From Microplitis mediator (Eukaryota; Arthropoda; Insecta; Hymenoptera; Braconidae): a DNA stretch of 64,000 nt. Shown here piece after piece: positions 49,753 to 62,800 of this stretch. A program made the position numbers and the translations under genes. The stretch spans positions 5,580,001 to 5,644,000 of the forward strand of contig NC_079978.1 of the NCBI RefSeq assembly GCF_029852145.1. The letters run 5' to 3'. Positions within the stretch are counted from its first letter, which is position 1; every line of letters begins with the position of its first letter. The notes below the pieces were generated by a model. It saw only the letters and a program-made list of their open reading frames with translations. It did not search any database and was not told where the DNA came from.

Positions 49753-51117
49753 CCAGTGACATCTAGACACACGAGGTCACGTCCGTCGAATATTTTCATC
49801 ATTTTAAGGAATAAAAGATCGAGGAAAAAATTTTTAGTTTCTGTAATCTGGGCTCAAAGTTCTCGTATGCACGAATATAAAAAATATAAAACATCGTCTG
49901 GGTTCCCAGTGGTGCTCATCGTCAATCAGCGCCGTGGAATGAAATTTATAAAAAAGTTATGGGGGTTAAAAAATTTCGTCGAATTTTTTGTTACAAAAAA
50001 TATAAAATTTAAAGTATTTTAAATGTTGGTGTGTGACTTTAAAAATATAAGAGACCTAATTCTTGCCGGTGACTCGGTAAACTTGACTCTCTGTATAATA
50101 CAACGTCAAAAAACTCGTTTCTCGATTATATTATATTACTTTTCACTAATGAAAGCCTGGACTGGGCGTCACTGTTCGCTAATGCGATTGCAGCTCGCGA
50201 TAAGAACGCGAGCCGTGTGTGCGCGGTCAGGCTAAATTGTCAGCGTTATTTTTCCGCGTTCATTGTGTTACTAATACACGAGTTAAGTTAAGTTAAGTTT
50301 AAGTGTATATATATATATATATATATACCAAGTCTCTACTCCTGTTCGTTTTATTTTTATAAACATTTTATACATTACCTTCATCACATCATTTACCGTT
50401 GACACAAGTGTTTGTAGAGCAAAAAAAAAAATTGAAATAAAAGTACAAAGCCTCATTAAAGTTATATTTTTATAGAATAAATATTTATTTGTCGTATATA
50501 TATATACACATTATATATCTATACAAAATAAGGAACGGGTGTGCTTTGAGTTTTACATGCATGTGTTATACTAGGGTGATATAGCCAGGATGTCATCGAA
50601 CATATATATATATAGAGAGGTGAACCGGTGCACCAGTCTTATCCCTTGGGAGCAAAAGCAACACGGGAAAGCAATTAGCCGAGAACGTCGTCGCCACCGT
50701 GGCCATCATCGCGGGATATGAGTGGTCATCCAATGCGTTAACGCTCGCCTTCTCTCAGCGTTCGGTTATCGCCAATCGTACGATCCCTTTTCTCTTCATA
50801 TCAGCTCTGAGTGCTAAACATATGCATGTCTATTTTAAATCATTTTTAAATTTTTCACTAAAAATTTCATATCAGGCTAGACCCAGACAATAGAATGGAA
50901 TGGAAAAGAATAAATTTTTTTTTCTACTATTATATAGAGTGACTAGAATAATATATATATTACGTCAAAGTTATTCATAAAAAGTTGTAGTAATTCTTGC
51001 AAAGAAGCAATGTCGGCGGCGTGTTTTGAGGGTCGTGATCATTTGAGAGTCTAATTTATCGTGCGAGTAAATTAAAATGAATGCGGGAGCTGAGTTGCCA
51101 GTAAAGTAGACTCAAGA

Positions 51118-51120
<3 letters not shown>

Positions 51121-51148
<28 letters not shown>
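51121..51148. repeat. TA microsatellite
   Basis: Fourteen perfect TA units followed by GATATATATA. Confidence 0.9.
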
Positions 51149-51150
<2 letters not shown>

Positions 51151-51511
51151 TATATATAAAAGACGGGAACAAAACTAAAATGAGAGTAAGAGTAAGAGAG
51201 TATGAGTTTGTGTAGTATACGAATATATAAGACTAAGAGTGATGGTTTGGAGCCAGTGTGATTAGGGAGGAATGTTGATTAGATCCATCAGAGTAAGTTG
51301 AGTCGAGTCTTTAAAACATCGAAAACTATGACCTTTATATTTTCTCTGTTGTGAACAAAGCTTTTTAAATTTCTTTCAAGGATATATATCTTGTATTGAT
51401 ATGTGTCTTATTAACGTTTAAAGTGCATTTATGTATATCTCTGCAGAGATGGTACACGTATGTATGTCGACTGTCATTTAGCATACAGCATTCTGAGTAA
51501 AGAATAAGGAA

Positions 51512-51814
51512 ATGTCGTCAATCGAGGCATTGCTCGCGTCATCACTCAGACTTTTACGCAGGAGCCAACCATCTTGCGTCTTTCGATTCTCAGCTCTCGG
51601 TTCTGGATTCCACCAGAACCAAAGTAAAAGAGTAAAATCGTATACTGCCGATATACGTAATCGCTCTGACATTTGTCACCCGTCACGGGGACTTATCTCC
51701 CGAGTCTGTCGTGGAATCCATTTCCCTACACACCTCTCGTGTCCCTACATGCTGCATACATCCACGAATACCGATATTCAAGCGACAACCGACAGCGACG
51801 TCGTTGAAGAGTAG
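51512..51814 (+). other. Unassigned 100-codon open frame
   Basis: Runs from ATG (51512, with A at position -3) to TAG at 51812-51814. It begins MSSIEALLASSLRLLRRS, an amphipathic, positively charged start that superficially resembles a mitochondrial presequence. The sequence is richer in GC than its neighbours. No domain is recognised and there is no splice or promoter support, so a chance frame is likely. Confidence 0.12.
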
Positions 51815-52484
51815 ACAGGATGAGGAAAACTAAAAGGTTACCGTTGTGAATAATTTTTCTTGAGTACAGGATAATTATAAAAATAATAAAACATATAAAT
51901 AAATAAACATATTTAAATCTTGTTTCTCACGTATGGAAATAGGTTTTAATTTGAATATTTTCTCAGCGTCTGATATGAGTGTCTGAATTATTGCAAATGT
52001 TTATGCTTAAACAGATAGATAAATATTGCTATTACTTATATTATATTAATACAAGTTCTCAAGAAAATATCATTGAGGTAAGAGTTAAGATGTATATCTC
52101 AAGCGTAGGCATAGAGATGCTCTCCTGTCTTTCATCAGTAAATTTGTCCTTGGATTCACTCAACTCGGCTTATATCTTCTTCGCCTTCTTACTTTATGGC
52201 ATTAAATAGTTATCGATGTGCTCTTATACTCGACTCTTTTAGTCATTAAACACCCGTTGAGAATTTAAAAGCGTAGGCCGCCTCGAGATCTCATCATCAT
52301 ACTCATTAAAATTTTACTTAAAAATTTTTCCATCAACTATATTTTAATTATCTACAGTGACTTTGTTCAATAACTTATTTTTTAATCAACTTAACTATTT
52401 TAAATGATAAACTCCTGTTATTTTTTATTCGCGATCGCTTAAGTCTCGCTCTTATGTGTAATTCGCCTCTCGCTGTTTTTTATA

Positions 52485-52705
52485 CACAGAAAAAAAAAAT
52501 TTTTGACTGAAGATAAATATTCTTGATTCAAGAAAATTTTTTTGGAGACCTAAATTTTCTCAGATAAAGTAGAAATCTTCCCCGACCAAGACGAATTTTT
52601 TTTAACCAAGACAAGTTCTCTTGACTCAAGAAAATCTTGACTTGGTTCTCGAAAACGTTTGTGTTCAAAAATATTTTCTTGACTCAAAATAACTTTTTTT
52701 TTGTG
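52485..52705. mobile_element. Small MITE-like element (221 bp)
   Basis: The ends CACAGAAAAAAAAAA and, on the opposite strand, CACAAAAAAAAAA form a short inverted repeat flanked by TA on both sides (52483-52484, 52706-52707). The interior carries repeated self-complementary CTTGAYTCAAG motifs followed by AAAA, so the whole element can fold on itself. It is non-coding. Confidence 0.55.
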
Positions 52706-55700
52706 TATACTTACATCTTTTAGACGAACTTACCGACCAAGTAATATTCGAAATCACAATCAAAATTTTATTTTACATTAATATTATTTGAATAATTGAA
52801 ACCCTTACTTTCATTTTATTTATCCAATTGTAGATTTCTCCCGCACTATTTAATTGTCTCTCGGTCTTTCTTCAACGTGTCCTTCGCATCACGGACATGT
52901 CTACGTGGCAACATACAATACAGCCAAAGTCTAGATATTATGATGATGATAATGATGATGAAACAGAGAAGGGGCTTTCAGTGACCTTGAACGAGCTAGT
53001 CCAATGTATCACTCGCTCAATTTATTTATTCAAATAATTAATAATAATAATAAATAGAATAACAATTGGTAATAACCAGACAATAACCAAAAAGGGAATT
53101 CAATTACGTGGAAAATTTAAATATAATTACAGCACGCCGACATAACAGTAAGATAATCCGTCTAGAGGCGCTGCCTCAGCAATAAATTGTAATTTATGGT
53201 CCTGAAGAAGCCCGCGGTTCACTACTACACAGTAGTGTATAGAAGTAGGCTCGGTGATTATGCTGTATATCGCTCGAGAAATTCATGACTGTATCGGTAG
53301 ACTCCAATGTGATGATTGTATTCTCTTACTGGAGCTTATAAATACAACAATGTTATCCTCTCTAGTTATATTAAACTCTCATTGTGAATTGTAGATAGAC
53401 TTTAATATTATTTACTGCAACTTTGGTGGGCAATCGTACCGGCAATGTTATACTGCTGTCTTATGTCTAGATTATCTGGTCACTTTGCTTCTCTATCATA
53501 TATATTTATGCCTATTTCTTTCTCTTTCTTCCTATATTTATTCTCACTCAGCATCTTTTGCACGACTTATACATATATATATATATATATCAATAAATTA
53601 ATTGCTGAGATTTAACGTATCACGGCCGTAAACCAGTCAACGCTGACTACTCACTATCCCGTTTGTACTAATTGCATAATTACATATAGCGTTTTATAAT
53701 AAATATAAAATAAATTTATTAATAAATTAATGTATGTAGATTGTAGACAATAAAAATATCTGGTGATTAGTATAATTCAAATAAATTGTCCGTCTATCTC
53801 GAGATAACTCGGCTCATAAATGTAAGGAGTAAAGAAGGTTTTTAATTAACGCAGTAAAAAAAATATTTCAGTGGACGTGCGAAAAGTTAATCAAGTCTTT
53901 CACACGTTTACATGGATGTGTGTTCATAAAAATATATGTAAAAGTTGTATTAGTAGGTAAATATCTGTTTATATTTACGACGATCAAACTAGCCAGAGCC
54001 AGAGAGTGGTAGCTGGGGGCTTCCATGTAATTTATTGTCTTCCGTCGTTCGATGACGGCTGGCGCACGCCTTAACACTCTTTCTCTCTTAAGTCATCCTC
54101 GTAATCAATTTATTATTCTTCTAACACGAATAATTCCCACGCATTGATTTATATGTCTCGTTAAATATATATGTATATATATAATTATTAAATATCTTCG
54201 GTGATCACGCCAGTAAATTTTTAACCTCAAATCTCAATCACGATAATAAATACGAGTTGACATTTACTTGGATAGTGAGTGATAAAAAACAAAATGCGGG
54301 CACTGATTTATTTTAAAAGGGACCAGACATCCGGTTTCACTTTTATTTTATTTGTCGAACCAAGATTTAAGAGTGTGACTATTAAACGGGCATGAAATTA
54401 TTATGCCTTAATAATATGGACGTATAAAGAGTCGAGTGTGATTATGATGGCTAAAGAGTACTGAATACTGAGCAGAGTGGACAAGAGTGTGTTGTACTCA
54501 TCGGTGTGTAGGTACTCATCATGAAAGCTTTAAAAGTCAAGCGTCTGTGTACACTTACACACTCTCGATATAATAAATAATAAGGATATGCTCTTAAATT
54601 AAACTAAAATGTTGAGTCGAGTTAAGTTGAGTTGAGTTTTAGGTACTTGGATGTACACATATTAAATATTAAGAACTGGAAGACAAAACCGGGCGTACAT
54701 ATTTATGTACTGAGCTGTGTTGTAATTTGTTACAGCACATATATATATAATATACATATATATAAATGTAAACGAGTGCGCGTTGAGTTGACGCGTCAAA
54801 TAACCGTTTATCACTGCATCGACACAAGTCACGTAGTAGTGGGACCCCCTGACCACTTAAAAAACGTTGATCCAGGCGTTTAGTAGGAAGTGACGTCAGT
54901 TGTTCAGATCCGCGGTGGTAAATAGATGCTTGAGCAGCTCAAGCCCACGCGTTGGCAGATATCAAGGCCACTGGGACTATCACTCGAATTTTTTTACATC
55001 TATCCATGTTGTGTATAAATATACATACATTACAATATAATACGTCTATCAGAGTATTCAATCTCAAAGCTCGCCTGCTAAACAATCGCGATGAACTTGA
55101 TCGGACTCATTTACATTTCCCGGTCATCATTTTCATTTCACTTGATTCATCTGCTGTCTCGTGCTCAATTAAATATCCACTAGTCTCCGCGGACGCTTAT
55201 TGTAAATACTAGATCTACTATTGTAACTACTTAACATCAGAACCGCGACACCTTTCGCTTAAGGCGCTGACATCGCGGGTTAAATACACGAGAACGGCAC
55301 TTTACGGTGGGAAGACGAGCCAGACTGCTGGTTATGCATGTGTGGGAGTCGCTGTCACTCATTGTTGTTCATTCACGCGAACCTCTTTCCCCTTTACTTG
55401 GAGCTGTGATACACTTGACGATGTAGTTCGCGATGGTGTTTGCTCCTAATCATCGTAATCATCATTCCCATCAATCCCTCAACGTTATTATTATTTTTTT
55501 TTTCTGTAATAAATACACAGAGTAGTCAAAGTACTGAAATAATCTCCAAGACATGTAATGTAAGATTGATATCTCACTGAGTAAGTGAGCAAACTGATGG
55601 AGGCAGAAAGAACAGATCACGTGCGCGTGCGACATGATGATGCTTTGACTCTCGTCAAGTGATGACGAATAAGCTTGTTAATTCTATATGTATATATTTT

Positions 55701-55709
55701 GTATTACAG
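52706..55709 (+). other. hth: hth 41-kb intron, 3' end
   Basis: Intronic sequence leading to the acceptor TATTACAG at 55709. It contains TA runs (about 53570-53590, 54167-54180) and a GTTGA/GTCGA-type repeat near 54610-54640. Nothing coding was recognised. Confidence 0.8.
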
Positions 55710-55839
55710 AGGCCACCGTCCTCGTCACTTTCGTATCCCGGCGCGGGCGCCAATGACGACGCACGTAGTCCAGGAAGTGGTGGAACACCTGGACCTCTCA
55801 GTCAACAGGCACCCACTAGTTTGGACTCATCCGATCCTG
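55710..55839 (+). CDS. hth: Homothorax exon, Ser/Pro/Gly-rich linker (43 codons + 1 nt)
   Basis: Internal exon reading RPPSSSLSYPGAGANDDARS and then a Pro/Gly/Ser/Gln-rich part ending SLDSSDP. This is the linker between the HM domain and the TALE homeodomain. It follows in frame from ...GASTPDV of the exon ending at 14782, as in insect Hth. The acceptor TATTACAG ends at 55709. The donor GTAAGT starts at 55840, and the exon ends after the first base of a Gly/Asp/Glu-type codon (phase 1), so 130 nt in all. The intron before it is about 40.9 kb. Downstream, the homeodomain exons must begin after 64000, since no KRGIFPKVATN- or WFINARRR-like sequence occurs in the rest of the window. The call rests on the conserved linker and on both splice sites. 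Confidence 0.92.
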
Positions 55840-58621
55840 GTAAGTAATCATCATCACGTTCATTATTATTATTAGGATCATCTGTCAAGTTAATTATATA
55901 TATATTAAATTTATTTGATGTATGAGAGAGTGTTTATATTAAATACTTGTGATGATAGGAGTAAAAGATTGAGTGATTGTTTTATTATTTGAATGAGCTG
56001 TTTCATCAAACAACTTGATGACAGTCACTCGACGTCAAGTGACATTAAAGGATTGTATCCACCCTTTACTTACAATTTTACAAATCCAGACATGCTACAC
56101 GTAAACATTTTAACTCTGAGTCGCGCCACTATCGGGGCTAATGAGCGGTCTGTATCCCAATGGCGTCGACGCTGTGTACTTTATAAATTATATTCATAAT
56201 ATTCTCATACATATTCATTAATATTCAAATTATTTTAATCCTCGGTATTATTAAATCAATACGTTATTTATTTATCAAGTTGATTAATTAATTTTTCTGG
56301 CGATTAAAATTTAAATTTTAAAATTAAAATATAATTGAGTGGGCACGGAAAAATGTGTACCGGTCGAGATGGAGATTGCGCCACTGGACAACGTGTCCGA
56401 TGCCCGAGTTATATTCAGTCAGTCACCGGACGGGAATACAAGTTCACGACACCATCCCATAAAGATTCATTAAGACTCGGTCATGTCTGTTCTTTCTCTT
56501 CTCTCTTGACCATCCTGACACTCTTGAATTTTTATCTTCAATGGTGTGACGTAGTTAACTGATAAAACCGCGTCAATAATCAATGAGCGACACCAGTCTG
56601 ACGGAAAAAAAAATAATAGTAATGTTAATAATTTAAACAACCGCAATAATAACAGTTTTATTAATGAAACATCGATAGGTTGAGTACCACGGAGTTTTAA
56701 AAAAATACGCGATCTACAAATCGACTTCGTGCGCGATAAAATCCAGCTTTAGCATGCTATCCACTCGTCAATTCTCAATTATACTATTATTTATATTTTT
56801 TAAAGATCCTCGATGACGGGTTCACTACACATTCACTCGGCTTATCTGCGTGTGTACCATGAGCAAGTTGTTTGTTCGCGTTTCGTATATATTTTTTAAA
56901 AAACCGAGCGTATCACGGGACTATTTAGTACACAGAGCGTCTGGACTCAAGTATACCCTACTTTGTCATAAAATGTGTGTGCCTATATATATACATATTT
57001 ATTAAATAACCTAGGTTAGCCTGATGTTGATGATAGCGATCAACTATAGGGTCCCTGTCATTGCGTCCGACTAAAACATTTGCTAGTCTTCATTACACGC
57101 ACACATTTTTATAAACTTTTTTTTCTATCAATAGATCGAGCTTTGAGTCTACCTTCGAAAGGTAAAGGTCGATGTTAAAACTCATACACAGTTGAAAGTA
57201 TAAAATACACTCACACGTGCACAGCTTGATGAGATCCACTCCCTCTTGCGCCTGAAACCCTCATTAACGCACTGGCCTGTTTGCAGCCAGATAACTATCT
57301 GTCAGTCTCCGTTTACCCGCTCGTGTTTAGTTTCACTTGTGAAAAATTGCCCGGTCCTTAAACCTTATTTTTGATATCCCGGCTGTAAAATAACGCAACA
57401 GAATGTTATTTAGGAGTTTCCTTAATTCAAATGCTGATGGGCTAAACACAATTTTATTTAAAGAACAGAAAAAAAAAAATGTTGAGGTCACTCGAGGACA
57501 TTTGCATGAAGACTCTTGCCGAAAATCTCGTCCCACGCGACAAGTTTTAAGTCCCCGAGAGCTCTGACGGTGAGAAGGAGCTCCGACGAATGAGACGAAA
57601 GATCATGGACGAGGATTCCTGGAATCGGCGGGAGGGTTTAAGATAGAAGTAATGAGGCTGATTCCGTGTTTTCAGTGTTTCGAGAGTCTCTCGTATCGTT
57701 GGGTTATCGGCAGCCTCTTCTTCTCCGTGGCCCCCTCAGATCCCTCATTCTTGCTCTTGCGGACGAGCAGCCAAGAGAACGCTCTTGTGGTATAATGAGG
57801 CCTTGATGTCGTGAACTCCCTCACCTTGTATCACCGCATTTTTCTCGCTCTCTTTCTTTGCTTTTTTATTATTATTATTATTGTTATTTTTTTTACGTTA
57901 CTTTGTTATTTAACATTTTTTTTTTCCACGGGTCATTTTCGCCACGGAGGCGCGTAAAACGTGGTAAGAACAAGCCACGCTCAAGCAACCGGCACCCTTT
58001 ATTGGTAATTTTGTGGCTACGTGGACCACATTCTCTTGGTGACAACTTTCACACGTTATTCTCTTTCGCGAGTTTTTATTTAATTTTTGTTAATCATTTT
58101 TATTTTTATTGCCATCTTTACTCGGATATTTTCGATGCCTGCACACACACTGATTTTTATCAGTCCGAGGTCGTTAATACACCGTACGTTACTTTTGAAT
58201 GGAACATAAAAATAAATTTTATGATCTTTTAAATATTTATAATAATCGACTCTTCTTTTTTATTTTTTAATTAAAATATTTCCATCAAGATCTCATTAAT
58301 TTTAATTTTATTCCATATTTAAACCTCTTGCGCCAATTAAAATTACGTTATTTAGATATTTATTTATACTTTATCAATTCTATTACTAATTTTTACTTTA
58401 CTTTAACTACAAAACTCTCTTATTATTGAACCGAACAATGAATCTCGAAGTCCATTGATTTGTCTCGAACGCCCTCTTATCTCATGAGGGTGATTAGCTT
58501 CTTGTTAACATGACGTTACTTGATATTACCGCAAAAAAAAATCACAACCCAAGTGATTGTTAACAACGTAGCTTCCGCTGATACCCTACATCTCTATTAT
58601 TCTCTCAATAATTATTTTACC

Positions 58622-58651
58622 ATAAATAAATAAATAAATAAATAAATAAAT
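58622..58651. repeat. AAAT microsatellite
   Basis: About seven units of AAAT/TAAA in perfect tandem. Confidence 0.9.
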
Positions 58652-59837
58652 TTTATTCAATTTTTTTTTCTATTTTAACGCGTCAAATACATTTCATCGT
58701 TATTCTCATAAATGTCAGAGTGCGTGGGTGATAAAAAAATTGCCCATTTATCCGGGTGATTATTCTCTCAATTTATTTCTCCGTTAAATTTTTTTTTATA
58801 TATTTTTTACTCACTTCGTATCGTTGCAAGAGCGCTCGTGCACTGCGACGAAAAATCAATTAAATCCGGGGCCCTGAAATATCGAAGCAATTACGTACAA
58901 TTGCCAAATCCAAGCGTATATATATATGCCTGCTATATCGATAGCTACATTATCGAAGTACACTTCGTGTTAGTCTGCAATTGCAGACGCAATTGAGCGA
59001 AAAAAAAAAAAATAAACAAGCCAGCAAAGCTGTTTAACCATTTAAATTCAACTCAATACTGTATTAGTACTTTATCCGAAAAAGCTTGTCCTCATTTTAC
59101 TCTACATTGTCTACACAAATTCAGCACTGGACCAAAAAATTTTAAAAACTACCAGCGGCATTTGCCTTGTGTACTAAATCGTCTAGTAATTTTTATTTAT
59201 AAAAAAAGTATTTAATCGCGCATAGGCATTTTAAAAAGTTGATGATTATAATTTAGAATAATAGAAGCTCAATGCCCCTGTTCGCGGTGCTCAGAGCACA
59301 ACAACTCGCCATTTTAAAGAAATAGATAATATGCACCGACCGGGCAGAATGATTGTGGTCTCAGATCATCGCATGCTGTAAATTTCCTGAGCGTTTGCGC
59401 GCGGTCAGGTTAGCGGCACAGCTCCACTCGCTTCTGCTTATATTTTTCTGCTGATGCCAACTGGATCACGCGAGTCGCCTTATTATTTTTTATTTATTTT
59501 TAAATCATTTTTTTACTTTCGTTTTTTAAAATACTCTCCTCTGCTTTTTCGAGGCCACATATTGCTCGCATGATACAACTCCACATCGTAGCATCTTGCG
59601 TCAGACTTCAACCACAAACCTATAGCTCGTATTTATTTTTACTATGCATTAATAATAATTATAATTATAATAATAAAATAGAAACTGTGGAATCCAAAGA
59701 TAAACTCAATATGCAAATTAATTTTTTGTTTTAAATAATTTGTTAATTTGGGAAATCTATTGAATGTACGGGTCTGATTTAACGGTCCGAAAAAGTTGAA
59801 ATATATATAAATTAAGACGACACCAGTTGAGAATCCC

Positions 59838-59847
59838 TGATTGACAG
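59838..59847 (+). promoter_or_regulatory. Perfect Exd/Hth (Pbx-Meis) composite site
   Basis: TGATTGACAG is the exact composite consensus bound by Pbx/Exd (TGAT) with Meis/Prep/Hth (TGACAG). It lies in the intron upstream of the homeodomain exons of hth. A perfect 10-mer on either strand is expected about 0.1 times in 64 kb of random sequence. Direct autoregulation is an inference. Confidence 0.4.
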
Positions 59848-62800
59848 CTGTTCTGAGGCACGTAAGATAACCTAAACTTCACTCAGCCATGGCTCATGCC
59901 TGCTACACTAGTATTTTATACGCTAGTGTGGCATATAGTATATATATTATACAGCTAGCGTGTATGTATATTAACGAGCTTTTATATTTTTTTAACCCGT
60001 CCATGCATAAATAACCGGGCCACGCTCTCATCGAACGATTGAGAGAGAAAATGAGAGTTTTTTTTGACTTTGTTCCTTTGATTGTCTTCTCAGAAGCATC
60101 ATTTCTTAATATTCGTAAAAAAATGTATATATTTTTTCTATTCCTTAATCCTCGAAAAATAAAAAAGCAAAACAAAACTTAAAATTATTACCAACACAAA
60201 ACTTTTAAAAGTTCTCTCAAACGGCATTTTAAAGACCGTAAAAATAATATGAGAAAAAAACGAGTCGTTAAATTTATCTAAATTTAGCAGAGCTTATTTT
60301 TTTTATTTCCTTCATATTTATGTGCGCTGGCACAGTAGGTTCGGAAGCCGAAACAAAGAACTAGTTAGATAAAATCGATAAGGGTAGCAAACTAGTCTGA
60401 GTATACTGGTCCTCTATATCTTACACTAGTGTAGTGTGTGGAGTAAAAATAAGAAAACATACTTTAAGTTAGGAGGAGTGCCGCCGTAAACACCATTTCA
60501 TCCGACGAAAGTCTAAGTCTCGGAGCTTTTCCGCAAGGATTCACCATTTACTGGTGTGGAGGCAAAAAGCCACCCCTTTGGTTCTTTACTGTACCCAATA
60601 CAAGTCGAAGTTGAATATAACGGCACAGTCTTGTACCAGCACTATCCTTCTATCTTCCGTGCATTCCTTGGGGTATTACGCCCCATGACAGAGGCCCGTG
60701 AATTTTATCCATTTTGAGCCTCTTCTGCGGCTGCTTTTGCTTTTGCTTCTGCTTCTGGTACTTCTACTTCTACTGCTCCAGCCTTTTCACAAGCAAAGGG
60801 TGTTTGACGACTTTTCCCTCGTCTGCGAGCACTCCAGTGCCCTGAGACACAAGAAATCTCAGTTTATAACAACGTTAAACCATTATGGATTCATCGCACA
60901 TCATCATTCGAGCGGTAGAATTTTTAATTCTCCCGGCTTTTTCCACGAGCCGCTTATCTTATCAACTACAACACTTTAACCACTTTACATGCTTATTTTA
61001 TTAATAGTCATTGATTATTACTCGTAACTTATAAATTTATTGTTATATTTTATTTAACGAGATATGTAGTATGGGAAACAAGTAAAGTAAAAATTCAGGC
61101 TTTCGTGGAATCGTTTCGATAAATAACTCCACTATTTTAATCGAGGTTTAATAAGTGTGTGAGTGCGATACAGCTAGAGTGCAATATGGGAATAAAATAT
61201 TTGTGATCTGTAAAAGTTGACATTAATATCTAGGATACGCAGAGAATATAAAAAGTTAAGATTCAAGAGAGTCTTTGCGCCAGTATGAAATTGCTATGCG
61301 ACGTTTCGGAGGCTTGGTTTGGGTTTTCAGAGAGAGTTTAAGGATTTTCTGAGTTTCGGGTATTCGAGTGAGTGAGTGAGTGTGTGAGAGAGATGAAAGA
61401 GGAAAACTGTAAAATAGGGAAGAGGCTGGCAGAGTTTTGGCGAATGAACAAGCCAGCTAGTGAGAGAGAAAGATAAAAAGAGTAAAAGGGATCCATCTCC
61501 CGGGTGTTGCGACGACGATGGAAGCAGGAAAGTGCAGTCATCCGGAATAAACGAGGAGGAGAGCCAAAGTTCTCGGTTCAAGTTCGAAACCCGTGGGTTG
61601 AGAATGAGTTTGCGTCGCGTCGGTGATGAAACTTTCCCGTGACGAGAAAGAGGGGTTGTCACACCGTTTTCCCTCGCTATCTCCCGTAAAACCGCCGTGC
61701 CACACCCAACCTCCTTTCTCCTATACTCTCGTGCCTGGTGGCCCCTTCCCCCTCGCCTCTCTTTACTCCTTTCTACCCTTAGCACGCTGTTCCAACTCTC
61801 TCATCATTTTCACTACAGAAGGCATTGTGAATGCTAAACTTGAAAGAAGAACTACTTTGTGAGGCCAAACGAAAAAGATTGCTTGGAAAAGTATATCTGT
61901 TTCAGTTTTCAAAAGATTTTTAATCGTTTTGATGTCTCTGTATTTTATTTTAGCCAGTGACTTTTTTTTTATTCACTATCTGCATAAAATCAAACTCATT
62001 CAAAGCGACTTATAATTCGTCATGACAGTGGCAAAATTAATTTCAGCGTGTGTCGAGCATTACTCTGCAGTGGGCGAATAAATTTCTGGCTTAAGGCTAG
62101 CCAAGAAATGTTTTTGTAGTTTATAAACATAAAATAAAATAATAAATGTTTAAAAAGCGATGAGAAGGCCATCGGGGTAAAAGAACACATCACCTTAAAT
62201 ATTTCTTTTTATATATATGTATTTATAAAAGATAAAGATATGAGGGCTGTGACATATTTTTGCGAGTGCCGTGACGCTAAATATAACGCGTGACTCAGGG
62301 TGAGTGAAGAGTTGTCGGGGTAAAAATACTTCAGAGAAGTGGTCGACAGAGAAAGTAAATGAGCCGCACGTTTGCATGCCCAGATATATAATACTATCTG
62401 GACACCGACTAACGTTTAGTTATGATAAATATATACATATGTGTATCACAACACACGATTAATAATATAACAAGTAAACCGCAGCGTCACAGAATTCAGA
62501 CTTAACTCAAATATATATACTCTGTGGATTTGATGGGTCTGCTGTTATGTAGCGGAGCCATCGTTGGAAATTCGAGGACCGGTCTTATTTGACGACGAGG
62601 AAGAAAAGATTAAAAAAAAAAATTAAAAATAATATTATATATATACAGAAAAAAAAGTGAAAAGAAAAATAAAAATATAAAACATTATGTTAGAGTGAAA
62701 TGAAATATAAGAGAAGACGAGAGCAGAAGAACGTGAAGAGATGTCTTTTTTTATTCTGCTGGGACGAACAGACTTTGCTCTTGGTTTACAAGCATGTGGT

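Larger units (their letters stand above)
29863..52484 (+). other. hth: hth 41-kb intron, segment 3
   Basis: A long intronic stretch without recognisable genes. It alternates AT-rich DNA and mixed-composition islands (for example 33470-33690, 36190-36500, 50130-50260). Contents include a TTACGTAA palindrome (33477-33490), a TCTATG/TCTGTG repeat (34305-34340), a CAT repeat (38278-38317), TA microsatellites (around 50300-50330 and 51121-51148), a near-consensus Exd/Hth site (49743-49752) and isolated unassigned open frames (33090-33287 minus, 37356-37802 plus, 51512-51814 plus). Confidence 0.7.

Noticed and set aside
50215..50232. GCGCGGTCAGG shared with 59401-59411
   Set aside because: A match of this length between two places in 64 kb is expected by chance, and the flanks do not align.
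50279..50300. TTAAG tandem units resembling a telomeric repeat
   Set aside because: Only about four imperfect units, and the unit is not the insect TTAGG telomere repeat. It is an ordinary microsatellite.
61570..61600. GTTCGAAACC resembling a tRNA B box
   Set aside because: No A box or cloverleaf can be drawn around it on either strand.
61327..61785. 152-codon minus-strand frame
   Set aside because: It lies opposite a purine-rich tract and a GAGT repeat. The Ser/Leu/Phe-rich product is low-complexity and no splice or promoter evidence supports it.
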